This document shows positions 39,718 to 52,117 of a stretch of DNA of 64,000 bases, piece after piece (position 1 is the stretch's first letter; every line of letters starts with the position of its first letter). Source of the stretch: Ulota crispa (taxonomy: Eukaryota; Streptophyta; Bryopsida; Orthotrichales; Orthotrichaceae). The stretch is from positions 1,814,727 through 1,878,726 of the forward strand of contig OY987245.1 of assembly GCA_963920765.1 (NCBI GenBank), read 5' to 3'. The translations under genes and the position numbers were made by a program. Under the pieces are notes generated by a model that was not told where the DNA came from, searched no databases, and saw only the letters and a program-made list of their open reading frames with translations.

Positions 39718-40315
39718 TATTGCTTTCATAACTTCTCTAAAAAGCACTTGATTAAAGGCACAAAATTTAGCATAAACTCACTGTTTTGGGGTTAATTTGA
39801 TCATGAAAGACAAGAAATATAATATACACCATGGTTTCCAAAAATTGTATCAAGTCACAATTGACAAGACCTTTTCCAAGCAAGATTTCGTTATTGGATA
39901 AACTAACTCTAAGATAGAGGGTACTACTTTCATCACCTTCAGTATTTTAAGATGTACAAGTGAGATTATTGGTATATCAATACAGAGCGATAGAAACACC
40001 TCGAACAAAAAATCTGTTTAGATCAAATTTACATTTCTATATATAAACCAACAATTGATCCAACCAGAATCAAGCATGTATGACAGGCCTCTCCTCACTG
40101 ACACAAAGATCCGAGTGTTTTCTCTTGCATTAAAAAAGTGCGGTATTTCGGATGATGAAACGGTAGCATCTCCTTTACAGCCATAATACAAATGGAAAGA
40201 AAAGAGCTTTCTAGGAGGGGCAAAAAAAGAATTGTTCCTGTTGAAAGTTTACCGAGTCCGAAATTGGGGCATATAAATACAAAGTAATGTACATTATAGC
40301 ACAGAGACTCCTGAC
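39718..40315. other. 3' flank of NPY-like gene A
   Basis: Holds the presumed 3' untranslated region of the minus-strand gene and AT-rich intergenic DNA; no other feature seen. Confidence 0.4.
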
Positions 40316-43300
40316 TTAGTTTTGAGAGCAGGCACTGCTGTGTCTACGATGCTGTTGCTGCTGCTTCATTGTCATGGCCATTTCAGAGCACACAGAATCA
40401 CGAGATGATTCGGAACTGGAGAATCCCCTGCTAGCAAACAACTTACTCAACAGCTTCTCTGGTTTGAAAGCAGACAACACACCTTTAGATTTCGTGTGAT
40501 TCTCCGGTTTAATTGCAATCGTGCTGCGTTCTCTCGCCGCTTCTGCAATCCGCATTTTGAAGCTTGCAAGGTCGCCTTTCAAGGCTGCGAAATCCTGGTG
40601 CACCGTTTCCCAATTGTCATCACTAGTGGACGACTGCCTGTGGTTGTTATTGCCGTTGTTGGTCTCCGGAAAGCTGATTTCGTCACCATACTCAGATGCC
40701 TGCTGAGAGTTCCCTTGCAGGTCGCTTAGGCGAAGGCCTCCGTTTGTTGCAGTCCGCATTTGGTCGAAGAATAAGACCTGCAGGAATATTCATCCGTCCA
40801 TGAATTTTGCAGACAAGGATATATTACTTGGTCAACATAAAGAAGGAAAACACGCAAGCAGCTACATAATGAGTGACCCTATGCCTACTCTTCTCACCAA
40901 AACGTAAAATTGTACTGACGTTTAGCACATTCATTGTTTCATGGGAAGATTGCAAATACAAGTCACAAGACCGCAAAAGTGTTATTTAAGCGACTACAAT
41001 TTGTACCACTATGTATTGCGTGGTCATCGATGACCTGATATGAATGTGGCTCGGCAAAGGTACAAAAGAAGCACTTGAAACTACAGTACTAATTAGCCAT
41101 GAAATGCAGTCTCCCGGTAATGCCTCCATCCCAAGGAGGAAGAGCGAAAAAAATCTCAAAACACAAATACATTTGAGTACTCTTGAGTAGTAGTAGCATG
41201 GCACTCTTTGTGAAGAAAGCAAACTAAACGGGTTTTATAGCAGCATCTGAGCAGATCGAGTGAAATTAAAGCCTTCCCATATTCTCACATGCAACGGCAA
41301 TGGCTAAGTTGCTAAAAGCAGCTCTCACTTGTTCAAATTTGGCTTAATTCTGCAAAAACGAGGTGTCAGAGGTTCCTTCATAGCTACAGCAACTGACCTG
41401 AACCATAACTCGAAGTGGGAGACGTTCATTCTGGGCTGCATGCATACACGCCTCCATCGACAGCTTCTTACAGTCCATCAATCTGCATATCTTTTTCCGT
41501 TCACTCTTTGTCAACAACGGGTGTTCCTGCAGTCCCAAGACCCAGCCAAAATCTCGCTAAACAATCTTTTAAAGAAACTCAAAAACAAAACCCTGACACG
41601 CAGGAGGAAAGTTGTCCCCAGAATGGTTGCAAGCATCGGGCAAAAACAGTAACAAATCTGAAAAGAACACAAAATAGGCAAAAACTTCAATATTTTCTCT
41701 GAAGTAAACACAAAATGAAAGTAAGACTAACCTTAAAGTACATGTCAATGGCGCGATACAATCCATCATGAACAGGGCGTGCAAAATCAGGCACAGAAGC
41801 CGCAAGCTGGATGAACTTCGACATGGGCATTTTCGAGTCCCGTGCAATCTCAGCAAGATATCTATCAATAACCTTGGCTACTTTGCAAAGAGAACCGTGA
41901 ATGGCTGTTGTAGTAATGATCATCAGCTGATCAGATGCATCAGAACCAAAATCCACCGAGGATTCCACCTGGGCTTGGTTCCTCTGAAATTGTGTCATGT
42001 AGTGCTCCACAATACGTATCATCAAATCCACGTCACACACGGTGTTACTTGCATAGGACACGGAGGGAATCATTAGATCATGCAGTGAAGCCTCCTCCAA
42101 CTGCAACCCGACACGCCTTGCAAGCTCCGTTTTGGTGGAGGGTGACGCGTCCAGGAAGGTCGCGGTCTTCAGCAACCGCAGCAAGAAGCTACATGAGGAC
42201 GAGCCTTTCTCTGAGGGAAGCAAGCTGACAATCGTCTCTATAATCTGCTTCTCCTTCGCTGTCGTCTCCATAAGCTTACTTTCCTCGCTTGGAGTTTTCT
42301 CTGGTTCTGGTAAAGATTCAGATAAACACTTCAGACTGTAGACTCTTATGGACTCGGCCACCACATCTGGAGAGCCACCGTTCGCTTTAATGGCGGAGAT
42401 CACCCTCCTGTAGAGACCGATGTCCAAATCACTCAAGTCTTCGACCCACCAGTCCTTCGGCACTGGAAACATTCTGCGACTGCTCCAGGAAACTGGACTA
42501 CTTTGTGCACTGGAAGGAGCACGTAATCTCGAGTAGGTGAAAGACCAGTCTACCCCATTCGCGTTCCCACATGCCTTTGCTGAGATTGACTCAATGCACC
42601 GACCGATGATCTGTTGCAATAAATGGACAAAAAAATTAGCAATAACTTGGTTGGGCTTCAGTGAACAAGCTGGGTGCAAGCACAACTTCACAATATGCCT
42701 CTGATCACAGAATTTAAATAAAAATAGGGTTGTCTACTGCCCCTTCAAGAGTAATCTTAGCCTTTGAATGATTGCATACGAAGTTCACACATAGTGATGA
42801 AAAGTTGATCTCAAGGGAGTTTAGGTCTAGAACTCTCCAGAGACCTCTTTTGAGAGATGTATCAACGAAAGAGTGTTTTCACATGATGGTTAAAATGCAT
42901 GACGTAACGCAAAGTGCCTTCTACTCACCTCGAGATCTTCGGACCATGGCATGTAGGCTTGACAAGTGCGAAGACAGATTATTGCATCCTTCCAGCCACG
43001 TAGTATGGAGGAGTTCAAAAAGACTTCCAGCTTGTACATCAGATTGCTCTTCTCCATTGTTTCTGTCATCTGCAGAAACTCCGCGCCACATCGCACCTGC
43101 ACCACATTGTGCGGGCTCAAGGTGATGGTGATGCCATAGCAATACTTGGCACACATCTCGAAACATGCAACTCCACCTGGAAAGCCCTGAATGAGCACCT
43201 CTTCGCTTTGCGACTCCGCAATGAGTTTGGTGAGGCAGCCCCATTTCGCCAGCAGAGGGAACTTCAACAGCCAACAGGAGGGACTTCGTCAGAGAACAAA

Positions 43301-44560
43301 TCAAATTGTTTGAGAAGACACAAGTTAACAAAACATGCAAAACTCATTTTATTACATTCTTTGGCTCCTTACAATCTAGGTACTGATCAAGATGTGCGCC
43401 ATTACGGTCTGTAATTGACTTTGAGCTGCTCTTGAGTTGCGGGGCAACAAGAGGAATCAGCTCAATTACAAACCGTATTGGCTCACATCGTGGCCATTAC
43501 CGATCACAAATTGAGATAGGTTACGATTTATCAAATCAATTGGGACCAAAAAAATGACTATCTGTGAGCATGATGCATCACAGGAAGAACATCACTTACG
43601 ATTGATAATATACTTCCTCGGAGCGAATCCAAGCAATCCACGTTATCAAAAATTGTGTTCTTGGCCGTAATAGAAAAATAAATAAAAATAAATTATGAGT
43701 ACATGAAAAGGATCTACCCCTTTAGGAAACAACAGACACCTGGTGACAGCAATGCAGTCTAATCCAAAACGTTTTACTCAAAAGAAAGACACGAATTGTA
43801 GTCCTAACATAAAGTAGTGAAAAAACACCTTGTGGAGGTGGAATTTGTGGCCATCGACGTCAAAAGTTATGTCACTTGGCAGATCAGAGGCAACCGAACT
43901 GCATCACAAAAGAAAAACCCCAACATCAAACCCCATCTCCAAATTAATGGTGGATATGAAGTCCTGGATTTTGCATGAAAAAATCAGCGATAGCACTCAA
44001 GAGCAAGGACAAGAGATAACCGAGAAAAATCTTCACATAATGCAATTTAGTTACTGCAACCCTTTTTTTTTGGTTCAAACAACCAATTGCAAGTGTCTAT
44101 ACAGAAGAGAAGATTCTAGATGGTGCAAGGTGTTCTCAAAATGGTGATTGCCAGTAGTTTAATGGCGATTATCAGTTTTTTCAGGACGCGACACTCTCCT
44201 TCCCTAAACCTACTTATTATGAAAATTAGGTTTTAAACCACTAAATCAAAATCGTGAGACTTACAAATGCTGACATAAGTTAGAGCTCAACAATTTGAAC
44301 TCTAAAAAACGTCACACGTCATCACTGAAAAACAAATGGACACAGATTTCTACTTTAGCATCATCTAATAGAGACCACCAGTAGAATCTCTACCAAAGTT
44401 CGAAACACAAAACGCATATACCTCACATCCACATTGTATAAAGAAAAAGCGAGTGCGTGCAAAATTCAAGGAGATTAGGGGATTCAAGAGGTCACACTTA
44501 CGTAGAATTGCCGCGAACAGTAAAAATATCCAGCTTGAATCCTAACTTCATAAACTTCAT
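40316..44560 (-). CDS. NPY-like BTB/NPH3-domain protein A
   Basis: Six exons, all in phase: 44560-44502, 43898-43829, 43261-42929, 42610-41732, 41526-41398, 40777-40316; 643 aa. The start MKFMKLG is typical of the NPY/MAB4 branch of the NPH3/RPT2-like family. Residues about 21-145 are the BTB domain ([59 protein letters not shown]). About 190-490 is the NPH3 domain ([80 protein letters not shown]). Family members act at the plasma membrane, as CUL3-adaptor-like or scaffold partners of AGC kinases, in auxin-transport polarity and phototropism. The tail is Ser-rich, with a coiled-coil-like segment [20 protein letters not shown]. It ends [10 protein letters not shown], so the usual serine third from the end is missing. 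Gene B is its tandem paralogue. Confidence 0.93.
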
Positions 44561-45760
44561 TGTAGCAATCTTTTAGAGCTTACTTCTCCTCGACACTACA
44601 CATCTTTCACGGCTTCAAGTGTTCCAGATGTGGCTCTAAACGTGTTCCCCGCTTTCTCGTAATGTAAAGACCCCTCTGTCTTGTGAAAGATGTTGTCGCT
44701 ACCGCCATTACTTCATTGTCCACACATCAAGGATGATGGAAAAAAAAGCATCCAATTCTCTAGTTAACATCTTCTTTCTTTCGCACAAATCATCTCAAAT
44801 CTTGCATACAAATATTCAGCTCGCAAGTGTAGTTACTGCCAACCACACTGAAAAGGCTGGCTTATGGAGATTTTGCAGCTCAAAATGGCAAACTGAATGC
44901 TCAGCCAGTTCCCATCAAAGACATTAATCTGCCGTTTTGAAAGCAAAAACAATGCTCGATATGTTTCTACAGAAAGGGGAAGAAAGAGAAAGAGAAGAAG
45001 GGCGTTAGAAATGGCAAATGGAAAGACATAACCCTCGAGAAGAGCCTTCAATCAATGTTTTTCTACGCAATTTTTTTTGCACAGCTGGAGCGGGTTCAAA
45101 GCGAATGCAAGCTCCGTCTGTCTGTTCCGATTAGATGACAAGCAAGAAACAAGGTGTGTTGATCTTGTTGTGGAGCCATGGATATGAAAACGGCAAAACG
45201 CCCCTTGGGCGGGACAAAAGCAAAGAGGGCTAAGCTAAGCTTAACTGAGCAAGGACATCATCATCGGCATCATCACCAGTGCCAGAGCTCCATGTACCCC
45301 TGACCCACTATTCTGACAACCGTCATTGCTCTACTGACAACACCAGGCTACTACACCTCGATGATCGTACTGCACTACTACTACTGCCATCCCCTCAGAC
45401 CCCTCACCACGCCGTACTCAGTTAAGCTTAGGAGCCGCGCTTTTTCTGAAATAAAATTCCTACCACCTTCAATTGAACTCACAGTGAGTGCATCCCTTGG
45501 CAATAAGTTTACAAACCCAAGGCTGATACTGCACGAGATCCAGGATTGCATTGCAGCAGAGAAGGGAGATGAGAGCTTGCCTTGAGAAGGGCGAATTCAA
45601 AATGCGGCGAAGTGCAGAGAAAGCCAGAAACGTCGGCATCCACGGAAAGAGAGGCGGGGTTCGTTTCCTTGGAAGTCGAGACGCTTGGGCGCGGCTCCGT
45701 TTGAAAATGACATCCAAGGCGCCATGTTAGTGACTAGTGACTTCACTCTAAAGTCTAACC
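44561..45760 (-). promoter_or_regulatory. 5' leader and promoter region of NPY-like gene A
   Basis: GC-richer stretches near 45080-45720 against AT-rich flanks. On the minus strand CCCCTTTCTGTAG (ending about 44967) is a good acceptor, so a spliced 5' leader is likely, as in gene B. A 82-codon frame at 45469-45717 lies in this leader and has no recognised domain. The promoter side ends at a mariner-type element at 45772. Confidence 0.4.
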
Positions 45761-46025
45761 TATAAGGTGTACTCCCTCTGTCCCTCTAAAAACGTCCAAA
45801 TCAGACATATTTCTTGTACCACTACAAAAATCCTTTTTATTGATTTCAGAAAGAGTTTGTCATCTTCAATGATCTCATGGGGCAAGACCCCTGAAGGATG
45901 TTGCTTATCGAAAGTGTTGATTGTATTTATACAAGGACCATTTCGTACTTGAAGAAATGGCTTACTGACTAATGTCAAAAGTTTCCAAAAGAATCTTAGT
46001 TGACTGGTAGTATGTTTATGACTTG

Positions 46026-46968
46026 GCAACCTCTAAAGGACTGTTTGTCCGTTTGGGGGACAAATGGATTTCAGGCATGTACCTATGGTTAAACTACTTT
46101 GCGGGATTTTTTGAAACTTTCATTGTAGGTGGGAAATTCAAAAATCTATGTGGGCATCTAATTTTTTCTTCATTTTAACATTTGATAAAGAAATTATGCA
46201 TGAATTTCAGAAAATTTGGGGAGGACCGCCTGTCTGGGCAGCCCAAAAGTTTCTTTAAATTTTTTTTTTTTGAATTTTGTTTTTTGAAATTGGTTCTTTA
46301 GATTTTGTTAATACGTGAGTAGCTTTGAATCATTTAATTTCAATCAATGAGATGAAAATTATGAGGAGTTTTTGTTTGCGGGTAGTTAGGGATTCTCTAC
46401 TCTAAAATAAACTTTGAAGTCCTTTATTTTACTCAATTTTCATTATTTTGGAAAAAAAAATTAAACCAAAAGAAGTAGATTGTTTATCATAACATTACAA
46501 CCATTGAGATTTGCATTTTTCATTTCAGTAATTAAATTCATAACAATTCAGAATTTTGACTTGTTCTCTACTTCTTTTTACTTACTATTTTTTTCCCATG
46601 TGTTGTATAGTTCCAATTGATCTGAAAATTCTCCCACATATAACTAACTTGATCTCCTACATGGGAAAAATAAACTTGAACTTTGTGTAGAGTAATTTTT
46701 TTGATATAAGAGTGGTCAAAGACTTCTGAAATTTCTAGGCAATAGGGAAAAACACTTTTTTTTTTTCACTTTAAATGTAAATATCTCTCTCCTCTTAGTC
46801 TAAATTGACTTTATTTTTTCCCACAAGTTCCTTTGGCAATCTAGAGCAAGATCCTACAGTTGGATTTTTAAAAAAAACAAATTTTCCTACTTTTCTACTC
46901 ATTCCCCGAGAAGTGGCAGTTATCAGTGACTTTAACTTGAAAAAAAGGCTCAGTCCTTTAGGGGTTAA
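46026..46968. mobile_element. piggyBac-like non-autonomous element (family P5), nested
   Basis: 943 bp inside the mariner-type element. Right end AGTCCTTTAGGGG-TTAA is intact; left end is GCAA-CCTCTAAAGGACT, the border having mutated. Reversed, it aligns with the truncated copy at 188-580. No transposase. Confidence 0.7.
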
Positions 46969-47266
46969 ATTTTTTTTAACTCCAATGAAATTCAAGTGCT
47001 ACCAAAATATCCCATCCATATACAACACAAGAGAGCATACACAATACAACAACATCCTTTAGGAGTTAAGCGATTAGGGAGCATTCCTCTCCTAGCAAGC
47101 TTGGCCTTGCTCATATGAGGTATCATTGTTGCTACTAATCTTTAAATCATCAATAACGAGGAGTTGACAACATGCACAAATATGGTAGTTTTTGCATGAA
47201 AGTTGGGTGCCTAAATGATGACATAAAAAATGGAGATTTTACTTACATTTGACAAATGGTATATTG

Positions 47267-47535
47267 AACAAGATATTCATTAAATTGGGAAAAACAAAGG
47301 TACCATTTTGTACTCCACCTGAATCCAAAATAGTCACCCTAAACTAGATTCAAAAGTATCAAATTCAGTTTAAGCCACTAAGAATTTTTCCCTCACAAAT
47401 TCCTCCTCTCAGGTGAGGACATGTGTACCAAAAAAATGCTGGAGCTTAGTTGGGGGCCTGCTTTGGGATGATCACCCCAAACCTTGAAAAAGTCCCAAAA
47501 TGACCGTTTTGTCCCTATTTAACAAATATCCCATT
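47267..47535. mobile_element. MITE family M4 (4-bp TSD), copy 4, nested
   Basis: 269 bp flanked by ATTG at 47263-47266 and 47536-47539. Ends ATTCATTAAATTGGG and CCCTATTTAACAAAT. Interior reversed relative to copies 1 and 2 (GTACTCCACCTGAATCC, CTCTCAGGTGAGGACA). It sits inside the mariner-type element. Confidence 0.8.
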
Positions 47536-47626
47536 ATTGATTCTAGAATGCATGGGTCACAAAGAATAAAAACAGAGTTAATTCTTAGCAAGGAAGCTTT
47601 TTGAACGTTTTTAGAGGGATAGAGTA

Positions 47627-48572
47627 GTTAGTAACTAACTAACTACATCTACACTCTCGGGGGATGTAAGGGAAAATGATGAGGAAAAATTTGCATAAAT
47701 AACCCTACAGGATTGAGGAGCCCACAGTTTGGGCTTTTTGGATATTTGGGCAAGCATTTTTTGTGTTAATATTTGAGGTAAGGTTATGAAGATAAGGGTG
47801 TATGTGCTCATATTGAAAGCTTGCATTTCTCTCTAAAACATTGGAAATGGATGGTTTTTAAGTGAGATATGGTATCATATGTGATTTAGGTGTTAACGTG
47901 GTGGCATCCTTTTAAAAAGTAAATAAATGGATTGAAGAAGGGTGTTGTCCAAATAGTGTTCAAAATCACTTTACAATGGCTTTATCAATGGGCAAAATTA
48001 ATCAACTCTCCTTGATTATGTAATAACTTCTATTCAACTTTTTATTTTTAGAAAAAAACTACTTTAGCAAGTAGTCCCCATGATGTTCTAGGTTTCCACC
48101 ATATGGATTTTGTAATTGAGATTTGTTACTATAAGAATTTCTTTTGTGAAAATTTCTTAGAGTAATGACAATTTCAACAAAGCAGTTCTTGCTTCCAATC
48201 TATTTCCACCATGTTATAAGCATTGGGTGATCACAAAATCTGTGAGGCATATAGCCAACTTCATGCTCTACAAGAAATTCAAATTGCACAAGAAATTCAT
48301 AAAGTGAAAGATATCATTTTGGTGACCAAAAAAATACTGACACCTTAGACAAGCTTCAAAAAAAGTTTTGACCCAACTTTGAGTGTTGTGATCTAATGAA
48401 ATATTCTCTTACAAAGTGAAATTTTGAGAGGGTGTACATGAGTAAGTGACAAAATAGATATTATAGTTAAATCTGTGAAATTTTTTTCTAATTTTGATCC
48501 ACTAATCATTTTATTGAGAGAGGTTCATTTTGAGCTAGTTGAGCATGTAAATACAAAATAATTTTAGGGGTT
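47627..48572. other. AT-rich intergenic DNA
   Basis: No gene or bounded repeat recognised; a TTTTAGGGGTTA motif at its right edge resembles a piggyBac-like terminus. Confidence 0.4.
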
Positions 48573-48959
48573 AGGAAAATTTCATGGGTGTCTCTAAAGT
48601 TTGCCATATGCCATATTTACATAAATAGCCTTGGTTTTTCAGAAATTACAAAAATACCCTTGGTTTTTCAGAAATTACACAAACACCCTTGGTCTATAAT
48701 TTTCAAGCGTTTCTTACATTATGTATGCCACTTCTTTCTCCCTTGTGTGCACACTACTTCTTTTCATAGAACATAAAAGAAGTAGTGTGCACACAAGGGA
48801 GAAAGAAGTAGCATACATAATACAACAAACGCTTGAAAATTATGGACCAAGGGTATTTGTGTAATTTCTGAAAAACCAAGGATATTTGTGTAATTTCTGA
48901 AAAACTAAGGGTATTTATGTAAACATGACAAACTTCAGAGGCATCCATGAAACTTTCCT
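48573..48959. mobile_element. Palindromic Mutator-like MITE, copy 3
   Basis: 387 bp. Terminus AGGAAAATTTCATGGG with its inverted partner at the right. The arms carry three tandem units of about 30-36 bp with TTTTTCAGAAATTACA, and the centre is a long perfect-looking palindrome around GAAGTAGTGTGCACACAAGG. No target duplication is visible, so one flank may have been lost. Confidence 0.75.
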
Positions 48960-49177
48960 TAAATTAAAACTAATTTAAATGCTATTTTTATTTATGCCGT
49001 TGAAATCAGCATAATCATCTAGTTTTGTTTTCCTTTTGCTTGAAAATGTTTTTTTAGTAGACATTTAGTTTGCAATTGTTTGAGCCTTTTAATCCTTGGA
49101 GCGTGCTTATGAAGCAAGATGCAATTGGATGGGTAAATTTTGGAGACATCACGTCTCTGGACCCGCCATAGGCGGTT

Positions 49178-49495
49178 TAAGGTAGGAGCACCCATAAGCG
49201 TCAGTGTCCCCATAACCGTCACTTTTGAAATTTTGAAAAATTTGTGAAAATGAATAGATGTAATTATAAGGATGTACAACATGTGTACATGAAACCTTAG
49301 TGTTGGTTATGGGTACAATGGTAGTTTGCTCTTTAAAAATTCACTACTTATTCTCACAGTATCCAAATTATACATTTGCAAGTGCAAACTCAATATTCTT
49401 CTATTCCTAACAGGATCCTATAATTTGCTAATTGTTTATTGATACTCATCATGTTCAAAACCCTCAGTTTGACACTTATGGATGCTCCTACCTTA
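49178..49495. mobile_element. MITE family H, copy 1
   Basis: 318 bp with termini AAGGTAGGAGCACCCATAAG and the reverse complement (CTTATGGATGCTCCTACCTT). Subterminal CATAACCGTCAC occurs inside. Same family as 49995-50390 and 52447-52780. The superfamily is unassigned because no consistent target duplication can be read. Confidence 0.7.
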
Positions 49496-49994
49496 GTAGA
49501 TAAAGTTCGTGAAGAGAGGTGGCAAGGAGTAATTCCCAAAAGAATGGACTTCCAATCAGTTCAAGAACGTGGTGAAATAATATGAGCACTTCGAAAAACT
49601 ACACCAAAAAGTAGCAACTGCTGTGAAAGGGTTGCGCGCAACTCCATGCGGTTGGCATATGTGGTACCGGTATTGAAACCTGGCATGGCAGGAGGGGGGC
49701 ACTGGGGACAATGTAGCAATGGGGCCCCCAAGGCACACCGGACTGAAGGGCATGTCAATGATATGCATTAACTGGGCTTAGAATTAGATGCAAGCAAAGC
49801 AGCCCAGCAGCTGCAGAGCCATGTCTTAGAGGCAGCCTCCATTCCATTCCTGCACCAGTGTTTCCTCTTGGGAACATGACATCCCCCGTACCCCCTCTTC
49901 CATTTCTAAAGATGTGTTGGGGGGCCATGGGAGCACAATCATTCCAACCACTTGCATGAATGCCCTTCATTTCCAGTTTCACTTCTTCACAACA

Positions 49995-50390
49995 AGTAAG
50001 GTAACCGCACCCATGGGCGTGACGTCCCATGGGCGTGACGTCCCATGGGCGTCACTAACAAAGTCAGGGTGGTTATGAGTACTTAAGTGATATTTATGAG
50101 TGACAAAGTGATGGTTGTGGGTGACTCCATGACGGTTTTGAGTACCCACCTCACTATTTAAGAACCGGCTAGCCTTGTTTTTAGCATCTCTTACACATGA
50201 TTCTACAATTTCAGTGATTTTGGACATTGAAAAATCTTTGTGAACAAATGCTTGCAGTTGGAACCTTGAAATTGATGCCAATGTTTTTGGTTTCCATTTC
50301 CTAACCTATAGTATTTTTTTCAAAGTTAGTCAATTGTTTTACCTACTTCAAAACCCTTATTTCCACGCTTATGGGTGCGCCTACCTTACT
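49995..50390. mobile_element. MITE family H, copy 2
   Basis: 396 bp with termini AGTAAGGTAACCGCACCCAT and ATGGGTGCGCCTACCTTACT. The left subterminal region holds 2.5 copies of an 18-bp unit (CATGGGCGTGACGTCC). CAAAACCC..(T)TTTCCACGCTTATGGG precedes the right end, as in the other copies. Confidence 0.75.
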
Positions 50391-51346
50391 ACATGCTTCT
50401 TTGTTTTACTTTTTCTTCCAATCAGTGGTAATACTTTTGGCTAAATTTTGCAAAAATTTTAGCTCTCCTTTGATTGTGCTAAAAGTGTACTGTAAAAAAA
50501 CAAAAAAACAAAAAAATAGCCAAAATCTCAAGATATCAAATTGCTTGTAAGATGAGGTGCAATTTGAGGTGTGACCTAGTAGCTAATGAGATCTCAAATC
50601 CAGACAACCTAGGTAGCCAAGAATCACATCTGGTTTCCCCACTTAGCATTCAAGCTAGAAGTTGGGTGCCACTTCACCCTTGATAGGATCAAAAGGGTAA
50701 AATGTGGGTACTCATTTTGGTAACTCTTGATAGCAAATTGCAATTTTCAACTTCATCAAAATTGCAACTTTATTGGACCTTGTTGCTTGATGAGTTTTTG
50801 CCCTATTTGCTTTGCAAAAGCAAGGAATTGCAAATCTGGCATCATATAATTTGTATACACAAACATTGGAGATGTGAGATGAAATCGACCCTTGGAGAAA
50901 TATTGGGGTTAGAAGCTATCATTTGCATGCCAAATTTACTCTTGCTTCCATTTGTGTTGTATTGCCATTGTAGAGCTATGTATTTTTAATTTGCATTGTT
51001 AGTTTACACTTGCAAATGTCCAAGTTCAACATGATAAATAACAAAATAAAACAACTATGGAAGATTGATTTTAAACATCACCAATTTGGAGAATATTTTT
51101 AAAAAACTTGAAAGTTGCCATTTATATCTCAATAAGTTGCAAGACATGTAGCTGAAAGTTTCTTGCTAAGGAAATTTTTGTAGGCAAAATACTAAACAAA
51201 AAGACAAAATATTGCAACTTGCCCTCTACAAAATACAAGGTAGGTAGCAATTTTTTTGACCTACAATCCACAATTTTAGCAAGCAAAGATAAAAATGAAA
51301 AATGAATTTAAGAGGGCTGCTTCCAATGTGCATAAGCTTAATTTGT
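50391..51346. other. AT-rich intergenic DNA
   Basis: The 95-codon frame at 50702-50989 has no recognisable domain or splice context; nothing else seen. Confidence 0.4.
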
Positions 51347-51773
51347 CTAAGGTATGCACACCCATAACCGACCATTTAAGGGTTTGAGGGTACCGCAAGG
51401 CCTCGGTAAATTCAAGAAAAAAGATAGTAGGATTAACCTTTCAACAAGCTATCATGGAACACTATTTTTGTGGAAAAAATTATTGTAGAATATTTTATAT
51501 TAAAAGGCAAAGTACCAGCTCACAGGGTCCCTAAAAGCAACTCTAGACTACCCTTGGCACTGTTTGGATGTGTTCTTATATATGTACTCTTGATGGTCCC
51601 AATCCCAACCCTCCCAAAATAGTTCCTAAACTTACACGTGACAGGATTTGCTTGTGCAAGTGACATTCACTACTCCACTTTGGGTTCACAATTAGTGATA
51701 AACACCTCAAATGTAGCTCAATTTATAGGGGTCGACTTTAGAGACCGGTCTGAAAAAGGTGTACATACCTTAG
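51347..51773. mobile_element. Possible diverged MITE of family H
   Basis: Ends CTAAGGTATGCACACC and GGTGTACATACCTTAG are 16-base imperfect inverted repeats, and CCCATAACCG follows the left end as in family H. About 427 bp. Confidence 0.5.
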
Positions 51774-52117
51774 CACTAGCCACCTTGTTGACTCTTTGTG
51801 TAGACTAACTTGTTTTTTTTTTTTCTCTCTTTGCAAATTTTCACCCTCTCTTTTCCTCCCTTTTCCTCTCCCTCCCCTTCTATAATCAAATTTTTGATGA
51901 TGAACATACACCCAATGCTTTATAATATAGATAAGTATGAAGAGCTTTTTTGAAGCGCGTCTAATGAAATTCTACCCCTCCCAAGAATACACAAGTGTTT
52001 CTTCCATGGTCACCAGTTTTGTCCTATTTTGATACAAAGTTTTCTAATTTTTTTCCAAAACCATTTGGATATTGCCCTATTGCCTTCAAAGTAAATGTTT
52101 TGCATTGGTTAGAATCC

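Larger units (their letters stand above)
45772..47624. mobile_element. Tc1/mariner-type element, copy 3, carrying two nested insertions
   Basis: Left end TA-CTCCCTCTGTCCCTCT; right end AGAGGGATAGAG-TA. Total 1853 bp. Removing the nested piggyBac-like (46026-46968) and M4 (47267-47535) elements leaves about 640 bp, close to the 584-bp relative at 38487-39070. The two share, inverted, AAGCTTGGCCTTGCTCATATG and GCTACTAATCTTTAAATCAT. Confidence 0.8.
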
